Source: Psychromicrobium lacuslunae
GTDB lineage: Bacteria > Actinomycetota > Actinomycetes > Actinomycetales > Micrococcaceae
Reading direction: 5' to 3'
NCBI RefSeq assembly: GCF_000950575.1
Contig: NZ_CP011005.1
Span: 1,302,001-1,366,000 of the forward strand
DNA length: 64,000 nt
The translations under genes and the position numbers were made by a program. The notes beneath the pieces are model-generated. The model was not told the DNA's origin, ran no database searches, and saw only the letters and a program-made list of their open reading frames with translations. This document shows, piece after piece, positions 53,718 to 63,430 of the stretch (within the stretch, counting starts at the first letter, position 1; each line of letters opens with the position of its first letter).

Positions 53718-56700
53718 TTAGGCTTCGGCGTTGAGCCGCTGGCTGATCACCGTGGAGACGCCGTCACCGCGCATGGTCACGCCGTAAAGCGCATCGGCCA
53801 CCTCCATGGTGCGCTTCTGGTGAGTGATCACGATCAGCTGGCTCGATTCCTGAAGTTCTTCGAAGATGGTGATCAAACGCCCCAAGTTGGTATCGTCCAG
53901 GGCAGCCTCCACCTCGTCCATCACGTAAAACGGAGAGGGCCTAGCCTTAAAGATCGCCACTAGAAGGGCAACCGCAGTCAACGAGCGCTCACCACCGGAG
54001 AGCAGCGAAAGTCGTTTGATTTTCTTTCCTGCTGGACGCGCCTCGACCTCGATGCCGGTGGTCAGCATATCCTCCGGCTCGGTGAGCACCAGGCGTCCTT
54101 CACCGCCGGGGAATAGCCGGCCAAAGACCCGCTCGAATTGCGCGGCAGTATCAGCGTAGGCAGCGGTAAAGACCTGCTCAACCCTCTCGTCGACTTCACG
54201 GATAATGTCTAGGAGGTCTTTCCGGCTCGACTTGAGATCCTCGAGTTGGCTGGCCAGGAACTGGTGACGTTCCTCGAGCGCAGCGAACTCTTCGAGAGCC
54301 AGCGGATTCACCTTGCCGAGGGCCGCCAAATCACGCTCGGCACGTTTCAGTCGTTTTTCCTGATCCGCCCGGATAAAGGCAATGCCCTCGCGAATGGCTT
54401 GCCCGTCCTCGTCGACCGGAACCCGGAGCGCAGCCCATTTATCGGTCACCTCACCCGGCCCTAAGGGCACTAAGGTATCCGGGCCGTACTCGGTCACCAA
54501 GTGCTCGGCAGTGAGTCCAAGCTCCTCAATGGCCCTGTTCTCAAGGGCTTCAATGCGAAGCCGCTGCTGTGCCCTGGCCAGCTCGTCGCGGTGTACCGAG
54601 TCGGTCAGCTCGGCGAGCTCAGCCGCGTGCACATCGTTTTGACTGCGCACCGCGGTCAACTCGGCTTCACGTTGCGTGCGTCGTTCCTCGGCGGCGTCCC
54701 GCGCTCGACCGGCCAGGTCAACCGATACATCGGCATGTTCGAGTACCAAGGCAATGGCCTGAGCCACCGCCGCGGCTTTCCGGGCCTGGAATTGTCGTAG
54801 CTTCGCCCGCTCGGCGGCCTGCGCCCGAGCCTGCCGCTCAGTTCTGGCAGCTCGTTCCAAGGAAGCCGCCCGATTAGCTGTACTGTTCAGCTGCTCTTCG
54901 GCGCTGCGCAGACCGAGCCGGGCATCCATTTCGGCAGCCCGCGCGGCAATGGCCTGCGCGGCTAACTCATCTCGCAACTCGGTGGACGGCTCTTCGTCTT
55001 CAGGGGTCTGCTGGGCGGCAGCCAGCCGCTCGGCAACCTGCTCAAGGGCGGTTTGCTCGCGAGTAATGCTTTCCTTGGCGCGTTCGATCGAGCTAGAACT
55101 CCGTTCGCTCTCAGCCACCGCCGAGCGCAAAGTGGTAGCCAAATGCCCTAACCGCTCAGCGACAGAGGCCATCCGGGCATCTGATTCGTGCAGCTTGTCA
55201 AGCGCTGCGTCGGTGGCTAGCTGGGCGTCCTCACGCTGTGCCTGGGCTCCGGCAAGTTCAAAACCGCTGCTCTCAAGCTGGCCGGTCAATTCGCCGATCC
55301 GCCTCTCGGCTTCTTCTACTGCGGCGAGTAATTCAAGTTGTGAAGGTGCCGAGGCCGAGCCGCCGCGCACCACCAGGGCACTGAAGATATCGCCGGCCGC
55401 GGTGACAGCGGTCAAGCTGGCGTCCTGCGAAATCACCTGCTGCGCTTGTTCGAGGCTGTCTACGACGACGACCTCGGCCAGTGCCAGTTGTAGCGCGCCA
55501 TCGATGCCGGGCTCTGCGGTGATCAATTCCAGGGCGGCGACTGCCCCCGTCACCTTGGCCGCAACGGTTGCCGCATTTCCGGGTTTGGAAGATTTTCTCG
55601 GCGGGCCCGGTAACACCAATTCCACTCGGCCGGCGTCTTCTCGCTTCGCCCATTCCAACGCTTGCGCCGCCGCCTCAAGATCAGCGACAGCCACCGCGTC
55701 GGCTAGCGAGCCGAGGGCGGCGGCTATGGCAGTTTCGTAGCCTGCGCGGACCACCATCATCGCGGAAACACTTTTCAGCACGCCCTGCTGCCCCGCGGCC
55801 AGCAGCAGTTCGCTACCATCCTTGCGTTGCAAGCCAACCCGTAACGCGTCCCGGCGCGCCATCATCGATTCGCGTTCTCGCTCCGCCGCCTGTTGTTTAG
55901 CCTTCAGCTCGTCGATTTTCGCAACGATCTCGCTCAGCGCGTCATTGGCCTCCTCATAGTCGGAATCGAGGGACTCTTCGCCTTCTTCGACGCCGGCGAT
56001 TTGGGACTCCAATGCGGTGAATTCTTGCTGAGCTGCTGTCCTGCGCTGCTCGGCAGATGCCTGCGCCTCATGCAATCGACCAAGCTCAGCTTCGGCGGCT
56101 TCCACCCTGGAGCGGGCGGCAGCCACCTGCCCGGCAAGTCTGGCCAGACCTTCACGACGGTCGGCGGCGGCCCGCAGAATGCTGGTCAACCGCTGCTCCT
56201 CGGCTTTAGCGGCTTCCTCGGCAGAACTACGCGCCTCAAGAGCTGTTTCAAGACCGGCCCGTCGCTGCTGCAAATCGGCTTGCAGTGCGGCTTCCTCTTC
56301 GCGGACCCTGGCCGCCTGCTGTTCGAGCTGTTCCGGATCCCGACCATTCTCTTGCACCGTATCGCTACTGCCCAAAAGCCTGCGACGTTCCGCCGCCAGG
56401 TTTCCGAGCGAACGTAGCCGCTCACGCTGGGAGGAGAGTTGGTACCAGGTGTCCCGGGCGGCGTTGAGCAAGGGGGTGGCTTGCGCCGCGAGTTGCTCAA
56501 GTTCGGCTTGCCGTTCCCGGCCGAGCTGTAAAGCCGATTCGACTTCCGCGCGACGGGCCTTTAAAGCTGTTTCGTCGGCGACTTCCTGTTCCAGGGTGCT
56601 CTGCAAAGTGACTAGATCGTCGGCCAGCAGGCGCGCCCTAGCGTCCCGCACCTCGAACTGCACACTCTGCGCCCGGCGAGCCACTTCGGCTTGTTTTCCC

Positions 56701-57314
56701 AACGGCGTCAGCTGTCGCCTGATTTCGCTGGTCAGATCGCTGAGCCTGGTCAGGTTGGCTTGCATAGCTTCCAGCTTGCGTAAGGTCTTTTCCTTGCGCC
56801 GCCGGTGTTTCAGGATACCGGCGGCCTCCTCGATGAAGCCGCGCCGGTCCTCCGGAGTGGCATGCAGCACCTTGTCGAGTTGGCCCTGTCCAACGATGAC
56901 ATGCATTTCGCGGCCCAGGCCGGAATCTGAAAGCAGTTCCTGAATGTCCAGCAAGCGGGCGGTGGCGCCGTTGATCGCGTATTCGCTGCCGCCGGTGCGG
57001 AAAAGCGTTCTCGAGATCGTCACTTCGCTGTAGTCGATGGGCAGCGCGCCGTCGGCGTTGTCAATGGTCAGCGACACCTGGGCCCGCCCCAGTGGCGGCC
57101 GCCCCGCGGTACCGGCGAAAATCACGTCTTCCATCTTGCCGCCACGCAGTGTTTTCGCGCCCTGCTCCCCCATCACCCAGGCGAGCGCGTCCACCACGTT
57201 TGACTTACCGGACCCGTTCGGCCCGACCACCGCTGTTACGCCCGGTTCGAAGTCAAAAGTGGTCGCCGAGGCAAAGGATTTGAAGCCTCTGAGCGTGAGG
57301 CTTTTCAGATGCAC
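53718..57314 (-). CDS. smc: Chromosome segregation protein SMC
   Basis: Forms the condensin core ring with ScpA and ScpB. The N-terminal ATPase half has Walker A VVGPNGSGKSNVVDALAWVMG; then a long coiled coil (about 170-500), a hinge (about 510-640), a second coil (about 660-1010) and the C-terminal half with signature LSGGERSLTAVALLVAI and Walker B PFYVMDEVEAALDDTN. The length of 1198 is standard. It lies 123 bp after mutM. Confidence 0.97.
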   Translation of the reverse strand: MHLKSLTLRGFKSFASATTFDFEPGVTAVVGPNGSGKSNVVDALAWVMGEQGAKTLRGGKMEDVIFAGTAGRPPLGRAQVSLTIDNADGALPIDYSEVTISRTLFRTGGSEYAINGATARLLDIQELLSDSGLGREMHVIVGQGQLDKVLHATPEDRRGFIEEAAGILKHRRRKEKTLRKLEAMQANLTRLSDLTSEIRRQLTPLGKQAEVARRAQSVQFEVRDARARLLADDLVTLQSTLEQEVADETALKARRAEVESALQLGRERQAELEQLAAQATPLLNAARDTWYQLSSQRERLRSLGNLAAERRRLLGSSDTVQENGRDPEQLEQQAARVREEEAALQADLQQRRAGLETALEARSSAEEAAKAEEQRLTSILRAAADRREGLARLAGQVAAARSRVEAAEAELGRLHEAQASAEQRRTAAQQEFTALESQIAGVEEGEESLDSDYEEANDALSEIVAKIDELKAKQQAAERERESMMARRDALRVGLQRKDGSELLLAAGQQGVLKSVSAMMVVRAGYETAIAAALGSLADAVAVADLEAAAQALEWAKREDAGRVELVLPGPPRKSSKPGNAATVAAKVTGAVAALELITAEPGIDGALQLALAEVVVVDSLEQAQQVISQDASLTAVTAAGDIFSALVVRGGSASAPSQLELLAAVEEAERRIGELTGQLESSGFELAGAQAQREDAQLATDAALDKLHESDARMASVAERLGHLATTLRSAVAESERSSSSIERAKESITREQTALEQVAERLAAAQQTPEDEEPSTELRDELAAQAIAARAAEMDARLGLRSAEEQLNSTANRAASLERAARTERQARAQAAERAKLRQFQARKAAAVAQAIALVLEHADVSVDLAGRARDAAEERRTQREAELTAVRSQNDVHAAELAELTDSVHRDELARAQQRLRIEALENRAIEELGLTAEHLVTEYGPDTLVPLGPGEVTDKWAALRVPVDEDGQAIREGIAFIRADQEKRLKRAERDLAALGKVNPLALEEFAALEERHQFLASQLEDLKSSRKDLLDIIREVDERVEQVFTAAYADTAAQFERVFGRLFPGGEGRLVLTEPEDMLTTGIEVEARPAGKKIKRLSLLSGGERSLTAVALLVAIFKARPSPFYVMDEVEAALDDTNLGRLITIFEELQESSQLIVITHQKRTMEVADALYGVTMRGDGVSTVISQRLNAEA

Positions 57315-57437
57315 CTAAATCCCGTCTCTGGCTGCTTGATCCACTGAAGATGACATGCCAATAATCTACTGGTATTCCGGCGAAAACACCGTCATTTGAC
57401 GGCGACTACTTTGGCGCAGCTTGGGGAATTCTTTAGT

Positions 57438-58403
57438 TCACCAATGTCCGTTTCGCGGGGTTGGCTGGCAGCGCGGGCAGAAATATGAGGAGCGATTCAT
57501 GAAGGTGTCGCGCCGGATCAGGGTGGCCAGGCCAAGCTGTTCGCAGCGGCGGCACGGCTCGCCTTCTCGCCCGTAAGCGTTCAGTGAACGTTCGAAGTAC
57601 CCCGATGCCCCGTTGACGTTGACGTAGAGCGAGTCGAAGCTGGTGCCGCCCGCAGCGAGGGCGGCCAGCATCACCGCTTTCACGTTCTCGACCAGTAGTT
57701 CGACCTCGGCGGTACGAAGATTCTCGGTCGCCCGCGCGTAGTGCAGTTTGCTGGCCCAGAGCGCCTCATCTGCGTAGATATTGCCGATCCCGGAAATCAG
57801 CGACTGGTCAAGCAGAGCCCTCTTCAGCCCGGTCTTGCGACGTTTGAGCGCCTGTCTAAAAGCAGGCAACGAGAAAGCGGGGTCGAGCGGGTCGCGGGCA
57901 ATATGGGCCGCTTCGGCGGCGATCAAGGAGGCGGTAGTCGCGTCGCCGCCGGCATCGCTCTCACCGCTCTGCCCGCCGGGCAGGCCGTCCGGGGTCGGTA
58001 CCAAGGTGGTGACGAAAAGGCCGCCAAAAATACGTTGATCAATGAATCTCAACTCGCTGGGCTCTTCCCCGCTCAGCCGCAGCCTAACCCGCAAATGCTT
58101 CTCGTCTGCCTGGCCGGCATCTTGCAAAACCAACTGGCCGCTCATGCCCAGGTGGGCCATCAGCGCCACTGGCACGGCGGGGGCTGGCAGTTCCGGATCA
58201 TTGAGCGGCATCCAGAGGAATTTTCCACGCCGCACCACCGATTCGACCCGGGTGCCGAGCAGTTGTCCGCGAAAATCTTCGGCTCCGAGTGCGTGGCGGC
58301 GGATCGAGCGCGGATCAAGAACCTGGACTTCTTCAATCCGGCGACCAACGAGCCAGCGTTGCAGTCCTCGTCTGACAACTTCGACCTCGGGGAGCTCAGG
58401 CAT
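57438..58403 (-). CDS. mutM: Formamidopyrimidine-DNA glycosylase
   Basis: Removes oxidised purines such as 8-oxoguanine and nicks the abasic site. [13 protein letters not shown] provides the catalytic N-terminal proline and glutamate. The helix-two-turn-helix is [12 protein letters not shown], and the zinc finger is CRRCEQLG...[10 protein letters not shown]. Residues about 150-170 ([20 protein letters not shown]) are a flexible insert not usual in the family. Start overlaps the rnc stop (TAATG). Confidence 0.96.
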   Translation of the reverse strand: MPELPEVEVVRRGLQRWLVGRRIEEVQVLDPRSIRRHALGAEDFRGQLLGTRVESVVRRGKFLWMPLNDPELPAPAVPVALMAHLGMSGQLVLQDAGQADEKHLRVRLRLSGEEPSELRFIDQRIFGGLFVTTLVPTPDGLPGGQSGESDAGGDATTASLIAAEAAHIARDPLDPAFSLPAFRQALKRRKTGLKRALLDQSLISGIGNIYADEALWASKLHYARATENLRTAEVELLVENVKAVMLAALAAGGTSFDSLYVNVNGASGYFERSLNAYGREGEPCRRCEQLGLATLIRRDTFMNRSSYFCPRCQPTPRNGHW

Positions 58404-59110
58404 TAGCTCTCGGTGCTGTGTAGGTCATGCCAGCTGCTCGCCGCAGCGTTTTGCTCGGCTTCTTTCTTAGAGTTACCTTCACCGCTGGAGTAACGCAGCG
58501 CGCCCATCAGCAGAGTGGCTCGGTAGATTCGGGCATGATCTGGGCCATCACCGATCACTTCGTAACGCACCTGGCCCAGCTGGTGACTCGCCGCATATTC
58601 CTGGATGCTGGTTTTCCAGTCGGTGGCCGCGCCGAGTGCAGCGGCGTCCTGAAGCAAGTCGCCGACCAGCCGCAACACCAGTTTGCGTGCGGTCTCAATA
58701 CCCTGGCAGATATAAGTCGCGCCGATCAGCGCTTCCATCGTGTCAGCGAGAATCGACGACTTGTTTTTCCCGTTAGTGAGCAGTTCGCCCTGGCCAAGCA
58801 GAATGAACTCTCCCACGCCAAGGTCCCGGGCAATGGTGGCCAATGCTCGGGTGCTCACTACCGCAGAGCGCCGCTTGGCTAACTCTCCTTCGGCCAATTC
58901 CGGATTGTCACGGAATAGGGCATCGGTGACCGAGAAACCCAGCACCGAATCGCCGAGGAACTCCAGGCGTTCGTTAGTTGGCAAGCCGCCATGCTCATAG
59001 GCGTAGGAACGGTGTGTCAGGGCAAGACGAAGCGTCTCGGCGTCGATGACGACGCCGAGACGCTTCAGAAGCTCTTGATTATCCGGTGCTACGCTGCGGG
59101 ACGAAGGCAT
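58403..59110 (-). CDS. rnc: Ribonuclease III
   Basis: Cleaves double-stranded RNA in rRNA and mRNA processing. The signature [14 protein letters not shown] is at residues 46-59, followed by the second metal site DTMEALIGA, and the C-terminal dsRNA-binding domain [19 protein letters not shown]...[14 protein letters not shown]. The length is 235. Member of the conserved rnc-mutM-smc run. Confidence 0.96.
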   Translation of the reverse strand: MPSSRSVAPDNQELLKRLGVVIDAETLRLALTHRSYAYEHGGLPTNERLEFLGDSVLGFSVTDALFRDNPELAEGELAKRRSAVVSTRALATIARDLGVGEFILLGQGELLTNGKNKSSILADTMEALIGATYICQGIETARKLVLRLVGDLLQDAAALGAATDWKTSIQEYAASHQLGQVRYEVIGDGPDHARIYRATLLMGALRYSSGEGNSKKEAEQNAAASSWHDLHSTES

Positions 59111-59145
59111 ATCAGCCTAGATCATTGTCGAAACGACAACGATGC

Positions 59146-59349
59146 TTAGACGTCAGCGACCTTGCGGCCCTTGTATTCCAGGAACAGCGCGGTGCCAGCC
59201 GAGTCGGTGACAACCTTGGCCTGGTGCGGCAGCGAGTAGCTGACTCGACCGTTCTCGATGGTCTTCACCAGGTTGGGCGCGGTGGCCTTCCACTGGGCAC
59301 GGCGGGCGCGCGTATTGGCACGGGACATCTTCCGCTTGGGAACAGCCAC
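59146..59349 (-). CDS. rpmF: 50S ribosomal protein L32
   Basis: A 67-residue protein starting [22 protein letters not shown], which is diagnostic. It has no zinc-binding cysteines, so it is the non-zinc form. It follows yceD by 60 nt, its universal partner. Confidence 0.96.
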   Translation of the reverse strand: MAVPKRKMSRANTRARRAQWKATAPNLVKTIENGRVSYSLPHQAKVVTDSAGTALFLEYKGRKVADV

Positions 59350-59409
59350 GGCTAACTCTTTTCTCTCTTCGCGCCCCTGATTTTGCTCGGAACGCAGTTA
59401 CGGCTAAAA

Positions 59410-59988
59410 CTAGTTTTCTTGGTTCTCTGTCAAACCGCTCAGAGCGGCCCAACGAGGGTCCAAAACCTCGTGATGATGACCCGGATTATCGGCCAGTCGA
59501 ATTCCGCACTCGGAACACAAACCTGGGCAGTCCTCCCGGCACACCGGTTGGAAGGGTAGTGCAGTGACCACCACATCCCGCAGCAAAGGTTCGAGATCGA
59601 TAGTATCGTGCTCAACCAAACGCTGCTCGTCGTCCATGGTTTCATTCTCGTCTTCTTTGGCGGCTCGCACCGGGGCGAGACCTTCAAAGAAAAACATTTC
59701 CTGAATATCCACGTCGAGGTCATACGCAAGGGGATCTAGGCATCGGCTGCACTCGCCCACCACGTGGACACCAGCAGTTCCCGAAACAAAGATTCCTTCG
59801 TGTACGGCCTCAAGGTTCAGTTCCAGCTCAATGCTTGAGCCTTGCTGAACACCGATCAAAGCCACTCCGAGATCACTCGGCGCTGCCACTGACTCCACCA
59901 GGGTGTGAGTACTGCCTGGATTGCGAGCAAGATCCTTGACCGCAATAACCAGAGCCGAACCCGGATGTGACCGCCCGCTCGCGTTAAT
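59410..59988 (-). CDS. yceD: YceD / DUF177 family protein, probable AUU start
   Basis: Linked to 23S rRNA accumulation and always next to rpmF. GECSRCLDPL...CREDCPGLCSECG are the conserved cysteine pairs. The first GTG (59898) would cut the family's N-terminal strand, since the 30 codons upstream encode SALVIAVKDLARNPGSTHTL, which matches the family start. No ATG, GTG or TTG exists in that stretch. An ATT at 59988-59986 has GGGAG exactly 5 nt upstream, so I take it as the start (192 aa). The alternative is a sequencing error in the T-run at about 60003-60007. Confidence 0.7.
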   Translation of the reverse strand: MNASGRSHPGSALVIAVKDLARNPGSTHTLVESVAAPSDLGVALIGVQQGSSIELELNLEAVHEGIFVSGTAGVHVVGECSRCLDPLAYDLDVDIQEMFFFEGLAPVRAAKEDENETMDDEQRLVEHDTIDLEPLLRDVVVTALPFQPVCREDCPGLCSECGIRLADNPGHHHEVLDPRWAALSGLTENQEN

Positions 59989-60010
59989 GAGAACTCCCGA
60001 AGAAAAACAT
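59984..60010 (-). CDS. Putative 8-residue leader peptide overlapping the yceD start
   Basis: On the minus strand ATG (60010-60008) opens the frame MFFFGSSH, whose stop TAA shares its T with the proposed yceD ATT codon (ATTAA). This is the same layout as the leader ORF at 3682-3711. It begins about 8 nt after the predicted transcription start. Confidence 0.3.
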   Translation of the reverse strand: MFFFGSSH

Positions 60011-60024
60011 ATGACCGACGTATT

Positions 60025-60054
60025 ATCTTAGCGTGAAAGGCCCGCCAGCCTCAA
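60025..60054 (-). promoter_or_regulatory. Promoter of yceD-rpmF-rnc operon
   Basis: On the minus strand TTGAGG (60054-60049) and TAAGAT (60030-60025) are separated by 18 bp. The predicted start is near 60018. Confidence 0.5.
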
Positions 60055-60078
60055 ACTGCGCCGGTTATCGGCGTTTCA

Positions 60079-60558
60079 TCACTGTGTTCTCAGTTCCGCC
60101 AATCGGCGCTGCACGCCGCGCGGCACATAATCTGAGACGTCACCGCCTAATCCGGAAACCTCTTTAATCATGGTCGAGGACAGATGCAGGTAGCGGGATT
60201 CCGCGGCCAGAAAGACGGTTTCTACACCGCTCAATTGCCGATTCATGGTCGCCATCGGGACTTCGTAGTCAAAATCTGAGGAGGAGCGCAAACCCTTAAC
60301 AATGGCGCTCGCACCGCGTTGATGGCAGTACTCGGCTAGCAGACCTTGCCCCATCGGCTCGATCACGATGCCCCGCAACGCCGCCAACGATTCTTGAGCC
60401 ATCTCTAAGCGCTGTTCCAAGCTGAACAAGTATTTCTTCGAATAATTCGTCGATACCGCAACAATGACCTCGTCAAAGAGGCTTGCGGCACGGGCGATCA
60501 CCTCAAGGTGGCCGTTATGAAGCGGGTCAAAGGATCCGGGGCAGACAACGCGGCGCAT
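60079..60558 (-). CDS. coaD: Phosphopantetheine adenylyltransferase
   Basis: Makes dephospho-CoA from 4'-phosphopantetheine and ATP. CPGSFDPLHNGHLEVIARA carries the nucleotidyl-transferase HNGH motif, and LSSTMIKEVSGLGGDVSDYVP is the C-terminal ISST-type motif. The length of 159 is standard. It normally follows rsmD; here two plus-strand genes lie between. Confidence 0.96.
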   Translation of the reverse strand: MRRVVCPGSFDPLHNGHLEVIARAASLFDEVIVAVSTNYSKKYLFSLEQRLEMAQESLAALRGIVIEPMGQGLLAEYCHQRGASAIVKGLRSSSDFDYEVPMATMNRQLSGVETVFLAAESRYLHLSSTMIKEVSGLGGDVSDYVPRGVQRRLAELRTQ

Positions 60559-60677
60559 ATCTCCAATCTATCGGTTCACTCGGCTGGCTAGCCGTTTTAT
60601 GCCGCCATGTTGCGGTAATTCCAAGCCAGTTGCCACGGCTCCGACCGAAGCCGCGCCGAAGTGGATAGGCTGGCGGT

Positions 60678-61874
60678 ATGACGATCCCCTGGCAACGCAC
60701 CGCTGAAGGAGCAAATCTGCTCTCCCCCGACGGCCACTTAGGCGTGACGATCTTTGAGGAAATCACCAGCTTGGCCAGCCAGACCGGGGCTATTAATCTG
60801 GGCCAGGGCTTCCCTGATCAAGATGGGCCGCAGCTGATCAAGGACAAGGTGATTGAGGCGATCCGGGATGGCGCCAATCAGTATGCGCCGGGGAAGGGCA
60901 TCGTCAGCCTGCGTGAAGCCATCGCTCGCCACCAGCAACGTTTTTACGGCCTCAGCCTCGACCCGGAACGCGAGGTTCTCGTTACTACCGGTGCCACCGA
61001 AGCCATCGCCGCGAGCATTATGGCTTTTGCTGGACCGGGCGATGAGGTGCTCAGCTTCGAGCCGTTTTATGACTCTTACGGTGCCATCATTGCGCTCTCG
61101 GGCGCACAGCACATCACCGTGCCGCTCGAGGCGCCGCATTTTCAGCCCGATCTCGAACAGCTGGAAAATGCATTTTCAGAGCGCACTCGGATCGTTGTGC
61201 TGAATAATCCGCACAACCCCTCCGGTGCTGTCTTTGGCCGCGAGGTCTTGGAGCGGATCGTCGAGCTAGCCGAGCGCCATGACGCGTTGATTGTCTCGGA
61301 TGAGGTCTACGAGCATCTCACCTTCGGGGTGCCGCATCTACCGATCGCGGCCATGCCCGGCGCGTTTGAACGCACCATTAGCATTTCCTCGGCCGGCAAG
61401 ACTTTTTCCTTCACTGGCTGGAAAATCGGCTGGGCCAGCGGACCGGCCGATCTGATCGCCGCGATTCGCACCGTGAAGCAATTTCTGACTTACTCTTCCG
61501 GGACTCCTTTCCAAGCGGCGGTAGCCTGGGGGCTGGATCAGGGCGACGACTTCTATGCGGAGATCGCCACCGATCTGGCGCGCAAACGCGATGTTTTGAC
61601 GGCCGGACTGACCGCCGCCGGGCTGAGCGTTTATTTGCCGCAAGGCAGCTACTTCATCAACGCCGATGTCGCTCCGCTGGGGGTTCAGGATGCGGCGGAA
61701 CTCGCACGTAAATTACCTGAGTTGATCGGAGTGGCGGCGATCCCGGTTTCGGTGTTCTGCCACCCGGCCGGGGCGCGGCGGCATCGCAGCCTACTGCGAT
61801 TCGCTTTTTGCAAGCGGGTGGAGGTGCTCCGCGAAGCTGCCGAGCGGCTCGCCACTCTTGGGGAGCGGCTCTGA
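60678..61874 (+). CDS. PLP-dependent class I/II aminotransferase
   Basis: Fold-type I aminotransferase of the kynurenine / N-succinyldiaminopimelate / methionine group. INLGQGFPDQDGPQLI, TTGATEAIAASIMAFAGPGDEV, VLNNPHNPSGAVF and the PLP lysine in ISSAGKTFSFTGWKIGW are all present. Related actinobacterial proteins are annotated as N-succinyldiaminopimelate aminotransferase (DapC), but the substrate cannot be read. The spermidine-synthase-like gene begins 5 nt after its stop. Confidence 0.9.
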   Translation: MTIPWQRTAEGANLLSPDGHLGVTIFEEITSLASQTGAINLGQGFPDQDGPQLIKDKVIEAIRDGANQYAPGKGIVSLREAIARHQQRFYGLSLDPEREVLVTTGATEAIAASIMAFAGPGDEVLSFEPFYDSYGAIIALSGAQHITVPLEAPHFQPDLEQLENAFSERTRIVVLNNPHNPSGAVFGREVLERIVELAERHDALIVSDEVYEHLTFGVPHLPIAAMPGAFERTISISSAGKTFSFTGWKIGWASGPADLIAAIRTVKQFLTYSSGTPFQAAVAWGLDQGDDFYAEIATDLARKRDVLTAGLTAAGLSVYLPQGSYFINADVAPLGVQDAAELARKLPELIGVAAIPVSVFCHPAGARRHRSLLRFAFCKRVEVLREAAERLATLGERL

Positions 61875-61879
61875 AAAAG

Positions 61880-62635
61880 ATGCTTAAGGGACTCGGTCAG
61901 CACGCCGAGATCCGGGCCGACGAATTTGTTCCCGGCGCCTTCGTGCTGAGTGTTGGCGGTGCGGATCAGTCTCAAGTTAATCTCGCCGATCCGGGCAATA
62001 TTTTCTACGAATACCTACGCCGGATCGCCAATTTACTTGACCTCTTCCGTCCTGCTGGAGAGCCCATTAAGGTGCTACATCTGGGTGCCGGGGCCTTGAC
62101 TCTGGCCCGCTACCTAGCGGTCTCCCGGCCCGGTTCAGAGCAGTTCGCGGTCGAGTTAGAACGTGAACTGCTCGATTTTGTTCTCGAGCAGTTGCCAATG
62201 CCGGACGGCAGTAAATTACGCACCTTGATCGGTGATGCACGCTGGGCTCTCCCAGAGCTCGCAGCAGACGGCCCCTTCGATGCCATCGTGCTGGATATTT
62301 TTTCCGGTCCGGCGGCTCCCGAGCATATTGCTCACCGAGATTTTTACCGGGAGGCTGCCGCTTTGCTGGCGCCTGAAGGTATGTTGCTGATAAATATTGG
62401 CGACGAGCCTGGGCTCACTCTGGTGCGCAGCCAATCCCGGGCATTGCGATCGCTGCTGCCGGCGACGATTCTGACCGGTGAGAGCAGCATGTTCAGCTCT
62501 CGATATCCTGGCAATCTCATTCTGGCCGCCAGCAAGAGGGAGAGCTGGCCGGTGTCCTGGACTGAGGGGCTGCTCGCCGCTGGTCCGCATCCCTGTCGAG
62601 TGGTCGAAGGCGTCGAGCTCGACGAGTTCAGCTGA
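61880..62635 (+). CDS. Spermidine-synthase-like methyltransferase-fold protein
   Basis: A Rossmann SAM-type fold: VLHLGAGALTLARYLAVSRPGSEQFAVELERELL is motif I, LIGDARWALPELAADGPFDAIVLDIFSG includes the family's aspartate. Actinobacteria carry many such fused or truncated spermidine synthase homologues without evidence of polyamine synthesis. I chose ATG 61880 (251 aa) because it lies just after the aminotransferase stop. A hairpin overlaps the stop. Confidence 0.85.
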   Translation: MLKGLGQHAEIRADEFVPGAFVLSVGGADQSQVNLADPGNIFYEYLRRIANLLDLFRPAGEPIKVLHLGAGALTLARYLAVSRPGSEQFAVELERELLDFVLEQLPMPDGSKLRTLIGDARWALPELAADGPFDAIVLDIFSGPAAPEHIAHRDFYREAAALLAPEGMLLINIGDEPGLTLVRSQSRALRSLLPATILTGESSMFSSRYPGNLILAASKRESWPVSWTEGLLAAGPHPCRVVEGVELDEFS

Positions 62636-62668
62636 CTCAACTGGTTCAGTTGAGCCAGTTGAGTCAGC
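62631..62668 (+). terminator. Hairpin at the end of the spermidine-synthase-like gene
   Basis: A perfect 14-bp stem GCTGACTCAACTGG / CCAGTTGAGTCAGC encloses 10 nt and includes the stop codon. Further CAGCTG and CAACTG units follow. No T-run is seen. Confidence 0.5.
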
Positions 62669-62705
62669 TGCTTCAGCTGGTGCAACTAATTCTGTTGGCA
62701 AGCAT

Positions 62706-63347
62706 TCATTCGGTGGCTGTCGGCGCTTCCTCACCGCGCTCTGCTGGCTCCGCGAACCACAGCACGGTTTCCCCATAGCTGCGTTCGGAAAACCGTATCA
62801 GACCCTCCGGCCAGCTGGGTTCCGGGCTCCGCGAAGAACGTTCCACCACCACCACGGCGGCTTCTGCCAATTGTGGAGCTAACTGTTTCAGTACTGCGGC
62901 GAGCTCTGGCTCGGTCAGTGGATAAGGCGGATCGAGGAACACCAGATCCCAGGGGTCCACCACTTTCTGCAGGAAGCTTTCCACCTTCGCCCGGTGCACC
63001 GAGACGGAGGCTTCAGCGCCAGCCTCCCGGTTAGCTTCGCGGTGGAGCTTGCTGGCGGACTTTGAGCTAAGCCGATTGACGAGCTGAGCATTTTGTTTGG
63101 CCACTGCTGCCGCCCGGGCATCGCTTTCCACCAGCGCGACGAAGCTAGCCCCTCGACTGGCGCTTTCAATGCCTAGGGCACCGGAGCCTGCATAGAGATC
63201 AAGCACCCTCGAGCGCTTGATCACATCCATCGCCTCGAGCCGGGAAAAGAGTGCTTCTTTGACCCTATCCGTGGTGGGTCTGGTGGCACTACCGGGGACT
63301 GAGTGTAGAGAGTGTCCGCCCGCGATACCGGCAATGATCCTGCTCAT
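62706..63347 (-). CDS. rsmD: 16S rRNA (guanine-966-N2)-methyltransferase
   Basis: Methylates G966 of 16S rRNA. The N-terminus MSRIIAGIAGGHSL, the TRPTTDRVKEALFSRL segment, the SAM motif VLDLYAGSGALGIESASRGA and the catalytic FLDPPYPL are diagnostic. A basic, low-complexity insert of about 20 residues follows the motif at residue 95. It lies downstream of recG, as usual. Confidence 0.95.
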   Translation of the reverse strand: MSRIIAGIAGGHSLHSVPGSATRPTTDRVKEALFSRLEAMDVIKRSRVLDLYAGSGALGIESASRGASFVALVESDARAAAVAKQNAQLVNRLSSKSASKLHREANREAGAEASVSVHRAKVESFLQKVVDPWDLVFLDPPYPLTEPELAAVLKQLAPQLAEAAVVVVERSSRSPEPSWPEGLIRFSERSYGETVLWFAEPAERGEEAPTATE

Positions 63348-63430
63348 CCGAGTCTCACGCTCCCTCGACCAGGCTGTTGAAGCGGTGGGATTGTTGTCCG
63401 TTCCGGTGCTGCGCCGCGCCCGTTGCCGGG

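Noticed and set aside
54949-55740. 263-codon frame antisense to smc
   Set aside because: Ser/Ala-rich shadow of the coiled-coil coding sequence.
62636-62690. CAACTG/CAGCTG-rich stretch as a separate tandem repeat
   Set aside because: Most of it is explained by the perfect hairpin at the gene end; the remaining units are too few and irregular.
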